In this document: one piece after another, positions 57,841 to 64,000 of the stretch
Layout of the letters: each line of letters begins with the position of its first letter
Position numbering within the stretch: the stretch's first letter is position 1
NCBI GenBank assembly: GCA_025370845.1
Contig: JAMXFF010000019.1
Coordinates: 19,041 to 83,040 of the forward strand
Direction: 5' to 3'
From: Laspinema palackyanum D2a
GTDB taxonomy: Bacteria; Cyanobacteriota; Cyanobacteriia; Cyanobacteriales; Laspinemataceae
DNA: 64,000 nt
Position numbers and translations under genes: made by a program
The notes under the pieces: model-generated
Told to the model about the DNA's origin: nothing
Seen by the model: only the letters and a program-made list of their open reading frames with translations
Database searches by the model: none

Positions 57841-57874
57841 TAGTTTCAGGGTCAGTATAGGGAGGACTGCGATC

Positions 57875-60016
57875 GTGCTTTACCCAGAACAGGACCGGCT
57901 TACCCTGGATTCAACCTTAGCCGATTTACCTTCCCATGATTTTCAAGTTCCCGCCTCTACCCTAGGACAGGTGGTCAGCCATGCATTTCAAACTCACCCG
58001 GAGTTACCCGGCGTGATGATTATCTCCGATGAACAACCCCTCGGCATCATTTCCCGTCGGAAATTTTTTGAATGGCTCAGTCGTCCCTACGGATTAGAAA
58101 TTTATCTCAAACGTCCCATGTCCGTCCTGTGGAGTACGATCCAAGCGGTGGAAATCAAATCTGGCATCTATTCCCCTCCCCTGCATCTCCCCGCCTCCTG
58201 TAAAATCCACAAAGCGGTTGATATTGCCCTGGGCCGTGACCCCCACCAAGCCTACGAACCCATCGCCCTGGTCCTCCCCGATGGACAAGTGCGATTTTTA
58301 GATTTGCATATTCTCTTAGTCGCTCACTCTCGCCTATTCCAACTGGCAAATCAAACCATTGAAGAGAAAAAAGATGCGGCGATCGCGGCCAACCGCGCTA
58401 AAAGTCAATTTTTAGCCAACATGAGCCATGAACTACGAACCCCCCTCAATGCCATCCTCGGTTACAGTGAAATGTTACAAGAAGATGCCGAAGATATGGG
58501 CCAAGAAGACTTGAGCTTGGATCTGCAAAAAATTCACGGCGCCGGAAAGCATTTACTCGGGATTATCAACGATATCCTCGACCTGTCTAAAATTGAAGCG
58601 GGTCGGATGGAACTGTACTTAGAACCCTTCGATATTGAATCCACTCTCCAGGAAGTGGTCAGTACCATCCAACCCCTGATTGAAAAAAATAGCAATCAGA
58701 TGGCGGTCCGATTTGCGCCGCAACTGGGTTCAATGTGGGCTGACTTAACCAAAGTTAGACAAAATTTATTTAACCTGCTCTCCAATGCTGCCAAATTTAC
58801 GGAAAATGGCACGATTTCCCTGGAAGTCACCCGTCTCCCTAACCCCCAACCCCAAGATTCCCCCCATGCGGTCCTCGATGCAGTCCTAGCACAACCGCCC
58901 GAATCGGCTTATGTAACTCCGGGAGTTCCTCACTCTGAGTCGGATTGGATTTGCTTTAAAATTAGCGATACGGGAATTGGGATGACTGGGGAACAAATTA
59001 ATCGGTTGTTTGAAGCGTTTAATCAAGCGGATGCCTCCACCACCCGCAAGTATGGGGGGACGGGTCTCGGGTTGGCGATCGCCAAGCGATTCTGTGAGAT
59101 GATGGGGGGTGATGTTATGGTCACCAGTCGTGAGGGGGAAGGCTCTACCTTTACCATGCTCCTTCCGGCACAAGTTAAAACCCTCCCCAACGTAGAACAG
59201 GACTCGTCCTCCACAGACTTAGATGAACTCCCAGAGACAGCAAAAACTATTTTGGTGATTGATGATGACCCGACGGTTCATGACCTGATGCAGCGGTTTT
59301 TGACTAAAGAAGGCTGGAGGGTGGCAGTCGCCTCCTCGGGCGATCGGGGGTTGGAACTTGCCAAGGAACTCCACCCCGATGCCATTACCCTAGATGTAAT
59401 GATGCCGCATCAAGATGGCTGGTCTGTTCTGTGCGCCCTCAAAGCCGACTCAGAACTCGCGGATATCCCCACCATTGTCCTCACTATGATGGATAATAAG
59501 CCAATGGGGATGGCTCTAGGCGCTTCGGATTACATGACTAAACCCATCGATCGCCATCGCTTGATCGCACTTCTGCATAAGTATCAGCAACGCCCCGAAG
59601 ACTCCTCCCCAGACCAAGGTTCGGTAGAATCGATTCTGATTGTTGAGGATGATCCGGCTACTCGGGACCTACTCCAGCGCGTCCTGGAACACCAAGGCTG
59701 GAAAACTTTTGTGGCAGAAAATGGTCGTCGCGGTTTAGAGGCGATCGCCGCTCATCCCCCAGATTTGATATTACTGGATTTAATGATGCCAGAAATGGAT
59801 GGATTTGAATTTTTAAATGCTTTAAAACAATATCCCCTGTGGCGTTCTATCCCCGTCGTTGTCATGACTGCCAAAGATATTACTCCCCAAGAGTATTTGC
59901 AACTCAAAGGCTCAGTCCAAACCATCCTCCAAAAACAAGGCTTAAGTTTCGAGCGCCTCTGCAACGAAATTCGCACCATGATCGCCGAAGCTTGTCAGCA
60001 TCAAAAAGTGGGATGA
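57875..60016 (+). CDS. Hybrid histidine kinase with two receiver domains
   Basis: The 713-residue protein starts at a GTG behind a GGGAGG ribosome site. Residues 1-150 look like paired CBS-type modules ([20 protein letters not shown] and later [16 protein letters not shown]). The H-box [18 protein letters not shown] has His185, and the ATPase boxes are [17 protein letters not shown] and [10 protein letters not shown]. Two receivers follow: about 452-570 with Asp in ITLDVMMP, and about 583-705 with Asp in ILLDLMMP. No membrane helix is present. It may form a phosphorelay in which the membrane kinase upstream takes part; this is inference from proximity. Confidence 0.93.
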   Translation: MLYPEQDRLTLDSTLADLPSHDFQVPASTLGQVVSHAFQTHPELPGVMIISDEQPLGIISRRKFFEWLSRPYGLEIYLKRPMSVLWSTIQAVEIKSGIYSPPLHLPASCKIHKAVDIALGRDPHQAYEPIALVLPDGQVRFLDLHILLVAHSRLFQLANQTIEEKKDAAIAANRAKSQFLANMSHELRTPLNAILGYSEMLQEDAEDMGQEDLSLDLQKIHGAGKHLLGIINDILDLSKIEAGRMELYLEPFDIESTLQEVVSTIQPLIEKNSNQMAVRFAPQLGSMWADLTKVRQNLFNLLSNAAKFTENGTISLEVTRLPNPQPQDSPHAVLDAVLAQPPESAYVTPGVPHSESDWICFKISDTGIGMTGEQINRLFEAFNQADASTTRKYGGTGLGLAIAKRFCEMMGGDVMVTSREGEGSTFTMLLPAQVKTLPNVEQDSSSTDLDELPETAKTILVIDDDPTVHDLMQRFLTKEGWRVAVASSGDRGLELAKELHPDAITLDVMMPHQDGWSVLCALKADSELADIPTIVLTMMDNKPMGMALGASDYMTKPIDRHRLIALLHKYQQRPEDSSPDQGSVESILIVEDDPATRDLLQRVLEHQGWKTFVAENGRRGLEAIAAHPPDLILLDLMMPEMDGFEFLNALKQYPLWRSIPVVVMTAKDITPQEYLQLKGSVQTILQKQGLSFERLCNEIRTMIAEACQHQKVG

Positions 60017-60315
60017 AAGTTAAACTTTCGTGAATCCTATCGTCCCCCTTAGCGTAGCTACAAAAAATAGGCGAGGGGTATTGCCTTTTTTGACTTGATG
60101 TCATACTATAGTAAGTAGGCAAAAATATTCCTCTAGGCGTTTTGCTCGAAACCCTTTCAAAACAAGGGTTATGTCGTTTACTCAACGTCCGTTGAATTAC
60201 GCCCACCTACTTTCCTTTATAATCTATCCCCAGGTAAAAATTCTGAATCTTAACTGAAGTGGGGTAGCAAAGCCAGACTGAACCCAAAAACCATTCTACT
60301 TGTAACCGGAGGCCA

Positions 60316-61311
60316 GTGAAAGTCCACTTTATATCAGGACTACCCCGATCTGGTTCTACTTTACTCGTAGCACTGCTACGTCAAAATCCCCGGTTTCACG
60401 CAGCCATGACTAGCCCAGTGGGGGGGTAGTTAATCGAATGTTAGAAGCCATGAGCGAAGATAATGAGTTTTCAGCGTTCATTTCCCCCAAACAAAAACGT
60501 GCGCTGATTATGAGCATATTTTCTGCCTATTATCACCCACAAGCTGACAAAGAAATCATCTTCGACACCAATCGCCTAGGGTGCAGCAAATTGCCATTAA
60601 TTCTGGAATTATTTCCCGAAGCTAAAGTGATTGGCTGTGTCAGAAATATTGCTTCGATTATGGATAGCATTGAGCTACTCATTCAGCGTAATACCTTTGA
60701 GGTTTCCCGGTTATTTAGTAGACCTCTTGCAAAATAATTTTCTGCTATTATGGAAAGTTTAGCCAATTTTATAATCTAGCAGGCTGGGCAAATTTAAGGA
60801 GATGCCAATCAACCCAATAATTCAAAGTTTGACCTAAACTTGAGGAAACTTTTAAGGATAATACATATTTTTTTTGCAAGAGGTCTAGTAATCCAGCAGA
60901 ACGAGCTACAGTGTACAGTCGCACCGAGGCATTAAGTCAAGGTTCGCGCTTAGTGGGTTATGCCTATACCGCCCTAAAAGAAGCATTTTACAGCGAACAG
61001 AGTGCTTCTCTCCTATTGGTTGATTACGATACGATTTATTAACCAAAGGGCCGGATAAAACCATGTCGTTGATTTATCAATTTCTGGGCGAAGAACCTTT
61101 TGAACATGATTTCAATCATGTTGAATATCAAGAGCCATAATTTGATAATAAATTGAAAACAACAGGATTACATCAAGTGCATTCTCAAGTCGAATTCAAA
61201 CCGAGGAAAACGATTTTAACTCCCGATTTCTTTGAACGATTTGATAGCTTATCTTTTTGGAATGAACCAACCCATAGCTGCGCCAGTGCCATTGTAGCGA
61301 AAGCTAAATAA
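60316..61311 (+). pseudogene. Sulfotransferase pseudogene with MITE insertion
   Basis: The remains of a sulfotransferase-family gene are readable across frames. It starts at GTG 60316 (after GGAGGCCA) with the PAPS-binding loop FISGLPRSGSTLLVALL. A one-base loss in a G tract at 60420-60426 shifts the frame. The reading then continues from 60429 as NRMLEAMSEDNEFSAFIS to about 60719. A 167-bp element interrupts it there. After the element the protein resumes as NPAERATVYSRTEALSQGSR. A second one-base loss near 61038 and a nonsense TAA at 61138 follow, before the end ...AIVAKAK at 61311. Four separate lesions mean the gene is dead. Confidence 0.88.
60720..60886. mobile_element. MITE, 167 bp, with 15-bp terminal inverted repeats
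   Basis: The left end AGACCTCTTGCAAAA and the right end TTTTGCAAGAGGTCT are perfect inverted repeats. The element is flanked by AGT on both sides (TAGTA if the ends are drawn at GACC/GGTC). It is AT-rich and codes for nothing. Removing it with one flank copy restores the sulfotransferase frame exactly, which proves insertion. The parent transposase is not in the window. Confidence 0.93.
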
Positions 61312-61377
61312 ACCGTCAAACCTTGACAGGGACTGTAAAATTGACCACACCCAGTAAAAATCAATAAGTCATCGACC

Positions 61378-64000
61378 ATGAACAACTCAATCATTTTTGT
61401 AGACTCCTCAGTACAAGACTATCAAAACCTAATTGATAACGCTGATGCCGCTCAAATTGTCATTTTAGATAACACATCTAGCGGTATCGACCAAATTGCC
61501 AGCGCCTTAGCTAATCAAAAAGATATTGCAGCCGTACACATTGTTTCTCACGGTAGCGAAGGTAGTTTAAAAATCGGTACAAATGTACTGAATGGGAATA
61601 ATATAGAAGAGTTTAATACCCAGCTAAAACAGTGGGGAAATGCCCTGACAGAAAATGGAGATATCCTATTATATGGATGCGACGTAGCCGCCGGGGAAAC
61701 TGGCAAGAATTTTATCAAGCGATTGAGTGAAATTACCGGGACAGATGTCGCTGCATCTAACGACTTAACGGGAAATCAAACATTAGGTGGCGACTGGGAT
61801 TTAGAAACAGCAACGGGCAAGATAGAAGCCGCAGTACCGTTCAATGGGGAGGCGATGAAAGCTTATGACGGTGTGTTGCTCAATTATAATGTCACGGTGG
61901 CAACCGATAATGGGACAGGCGGGACAGCAAATACCCTGAGTTGGGCTATTTTGCAGGCGAATAATTCGGTGGGGGTAGATGACACTATTACCCTCGCCAC
62001 AAATGTCAGGCTGACGGGGACTCCAAATCAGCTAATTAACAGTAATATCGGCTTTATTGGTGGCGGTTTCACCGTCAGCGGGGATATCAATAACAACGGC
62101 ATTAATGACACTGGCGATGTTCGACCTTTCTTGATCCGGTCTGGAACCGTCAGTTTCTCCAACCTCAGCATTACCGGAGGACGAGCTCAAGGAGGAAATG
62201 GCAGCGCGACTAACAGCGGCGGCGGTGGCGGCGCGGCTGGCATGGGTGGCGCGTTATTTATCTATAACGGCAGTGTGACAATTGATAATGTGACTTTTAC
62301 CAGTAACCAGGCGATCGGCGGGAGCAGCGCTAACAATAATAGATTCTTAGCCGGCGGTGGCGGTCTTGGCGGTAACAGCGGAATTGGGGCGATCGGCGCT
62401 TTTGGCGGCAACGGCGGCGGCGGGTTTGGCGGCAACGGCAATAGTAACTTTACCGGCTCCTTCAACGGTGGAAGTGGTGGTTCTGGCGGGGCTTTCGGCG
62501 GTGCTGGGGGTGCTGGCGGGATCGCAACGGTTGGCGGTAATGGTACTGGTGGTGGCGGTGGTGGCGGCGGTTTTAATACTACCAACGGAGGCAACGGTGC
62601 ATTCGGTGGCGGCGGCGGTTCTGCTGGCGACCAAGCCTCTTTGAATGGTGGTTGGGGTGGCTTTGGTGGCGGTGGGGGTGCTGCTGCTAACTTCGGTGGC
62701 AGAGGTGGCTTTGGCGGTGGCGGCGGTGTGAGTATTAACACTAACAACCCAGGCGCAGGTGGCTTTGGCGGTGGCGCAGGTGGCGGGACTACAGCCTATT
62801 CCGCCTTCCTGCCTGGTGGTGGCGGTGCCGGATTGGGTGGCGCGATTTTTGTCAGGGAAGGCAGTTTAACACTACAAAACACAACCTTCAACAACAACAC
62901 CACGACAGGCGGCACGGGAGCGAATAATGGCCAAGCCCTGGCAGGCGCGATTTTTGTGCTGGATGCAGCAGCCCAAACCGCACAAACCACCCAAGGCAAC
63001 ACTCAGGGAATGCCAACAACTCCTCCCACTGTCAGTGTTGTTGGTTATCTCCGCACCACGAGCAATACTGCTGCTAATAACGCAAACACCACCCCCAATA
63101 ACAACGATATCTACGGCAGCATCAACACTGCACCCGTCCTTAACAATACCCCTGTTACCCTCAATTCTGTCCTAGAAGACGCACCCGCGCCGGTGGGTGC
63201 TGTCGGTACCCTAATTTCCAGCCTTGTGGCGATCGGTACAAACATCACCGACCCCGACACTGGGGCATTGACCGGCATCGCCCTCACTGCCACTGACACG
63301 ACTAACGGCAGTTGGTTTTACACCACAGATAGCGGAATAACCTGGAACGCCTTGGGCGCAGTAACCAATACCAACGCCCGCTTACTGGCAGCAGATGCCA
63401 GTACCCGCATCTACTTCCAACCAACAACCGCCAACTACAACGGCCCTATCACCAACGCCCTCACCTTCCACGCTTGGGATCAAGTCGTCGGTACTAATGG
63501 TGCCACCGGCAATACCAGCATCAACGTTGGTATCAGCACAGCCCCCAACACCGCAGCCATCACCGTTACCCCCGTTAACGACATTCCCAGTTTTACCGCC
63601 ACCAGCCCAACCGCAGTTAATCAAAATGCAGGAGCCCAAACACTAACAACGTGGGCAGCCTTCAGCCCAGGAGGGGGTACGGATGAAGCCACGCAAACGG
63701 CAACATACACCGTCACCAACATCAGCAACGCTGCGTTATTGGCAGTATTGCCAGCCATAGATGCCTCCGGCAACCTCACCTATACTCCCGCCACCACTGC
63801 CCGCGGCACTTCCACCTTTGATGTTGCAGTTCAAGATAACGGTGGCACTGCCAACGGCGGAGTTGATACCTCGACCATTCAAACCTTCACCATCACAGTA
63901 GTTGATAATGTTGCACCAGCCGCACCCGCAATTATCACTGCCAGTGGCATCACCAAAAACACCACGCCCACCTTAACAGGGGCGGCAGAAGCTAACAGTA
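61378..64000 (+). CDS. Giant surface/adhesin-like protein, DUF4347 N-terminus, 3'-truncated
   Basis: A frame opens at ATG 61378 and runs 874 codons off the window end without a stop. Residues 1-160 form a DUF4347 domain: NSIIFVDSSVQDYQNLIDN, AAVHIVSHGSEGSLKIG, LLYGCDVAAGETGKNF and DVAASNDLTGN. A glycine-rich region (about 275-490) follows, bracketed by two similar strands, GGALFIYNGSVTIDNVTF and GGAIFVREGSLTLQNTTF, like an interrupted beta-helix. Cadherin/Ig-like repeats begin at about 580 (LEDAPAPVGAVGTLIS, then ITVTPVNDIPSF). There is no classical signal peptide. Such proteins are usually exported by type I secretion. Proline-rich minus-strand frames here are shadows of the glycine codons. 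Confidence 0.9.
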   Translation, partial: MNNSIIFVDSSVQDYQNLIDNADAAQIVILDNTSSGIDQIASALANQKDIAAVHIVSHGSEGSLKIGTNVLNGNNIEEFNTQLKQWGNALTENGDILLYGCDVAAGETGKNFIKRLSEITGTDVAASNDLTGNQTLGGDWDLETATGKIEAAVPFNGEAMKAYDGVLLNYNVTVATDNGTGGTANTLSWAILQANNSVGVDDTITLATNVRLTGTPNQLINSNIGFIGGGFTVSGDINNNGINDTGDVRPFLIRSGTVSFSNLSITGGRAQGGNGSATNSGGGGGAAGMGGALFIYNGSVTIDNVTFTSNQAIGGSSANNNRFLAGGGGLGGNSGIGAIGAFGGNGGGGFGGNGNSNFTGSFNGGSGGSGGAFGGAGGAGGIATVGGNGTGGGGGGGGFNTTNGGNGAFGGGGGSAGDQASLNGGWGGFGGGGGAAANFGGRGGFGGGGGVSINTNNPGAGGFGGGAGGGTTAYSAFLPGGGGAGLGGAIFVREGSLTLQNTTFNNNTTTGGTGANNGQALAGAIFVLDAAAQTAQTTQGNTQGMPTTPPTVSVVGYLRTTSNTAANNANTTPNNNDIYGSINTAPVLNNTPVTLNSVLEDAPAPVGAVGTLISSLVAIGTNITDPDTGALTGIALTATDTTNGSWFYTTDSGITWNALGAVTNTNARLLAADASTRIYFQPTTANYNGPITNALTFHAWDQVVGTNGATGNTSINVGISTAPNTAAITVTPVNDIPSFTATSPTAVNQNAGAQTLTTWAAFSPGGGTDEATQTATYTVTNISNAALLAVLPAIDASGNLTYTPATTARGTSTFDVAVQDNGGTANGGVDTSTIQTFTITVVDNVAPAAPAIITASGITKNTTPTLTGAAEANS

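Noticed and set aside
62262..62747. Proline-rich minus-strand frame of 161 codons
   Set aside because: It is the complement of glycine codons in the giant surface protein.

Overview
The window looks like chromosome from a filamentous, non-heterocystous (Oscillatoriales-type) cyanobacterium. Direct signs are frequent GCGATCGC (HIP1) octamers, a complete phycocyanin operon (cpcBACDEF), the phytoene desaturase/phytoene synthase pair, an rbp-type RRM protein, a PEP-CTERM secreted protein and many multi-PAS histidine kinases. The genus-level placement is inference.

Layout. 0-9.3 kb: a 5'-truncated histidine kinase, a Gfo/Idh/MocA oxidoreductase, RNase III, RNase P RNA, two small membrane/unknown proteins, TenA, CorA and a PAS histidine kinase. 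9.3-18.3 kb: a long compound palindrome, a small conserved-looking protein, AspRS, a STAS protein convergent with a receiver-PP2C phosphatase (a likely partner-switching pair), an NrdG-like radical SAM protein, a PEP-CTERM protein, isocitrate dehydrogenase and tRNA-Thr(UGU). 18.5-24.6 kb: two unknown proteins, a mini membrane protein and the phycocyanin operon on the minus strand. 24.2-28.3 kb: a gene-poor stretch and an IS607-type element with a frameshifted tnpA and an intact-looking tnpB. 28.3-36.8 kb: a Ser/Thr kinase with WD40 repeats, a bestrophin-like channel, two tandem DUF4870-like proteins, a TPR/M48-like membrane protein with a degenerate zinc motif, and an RRM protein with a long leader. 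37-43 kb: an EAL phosphodiesterase, crtP-crtB and a stand-alone receiver protein. 43-50.4 kb: a defence module of a C5-cytosine methyltransferase and a single-chain MmeI-like restriction-modification enzyme, a VanW protein, a small winged-helix protein and a solo IS605-type TnpB. 50.7-60 kb: dnaK3-dnaJ3 and two large histidine kinases separated by a strongly structured stretch that may be a stand-alone omega RNA. 60-64 kb: a sulfotransferase pseudogene split by a MITE, then the start of a very large DUF4347/glycine-rich/cadherin-like surface protein that runs off the window end.

The most unusual non-coding signal is a dispersed family of short hairpins. The family has conserved flanks (GTTCGTAGTAAC-like), an invariant CTTCAG centre and arms that differ from copy to copy yet stay complementary. 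It occurs as a tandem array, as inverted pairs and as a compound palindrome at five places. Other strong points are the reconstructable MITE insertion, the restriction enzyme/C5-methylase pair, the M48-like protein lacking the first HExxH histidine, and the possible omega-RNA locus at 57.6-57.85 kb. No CRISPR array or prophage was seen.
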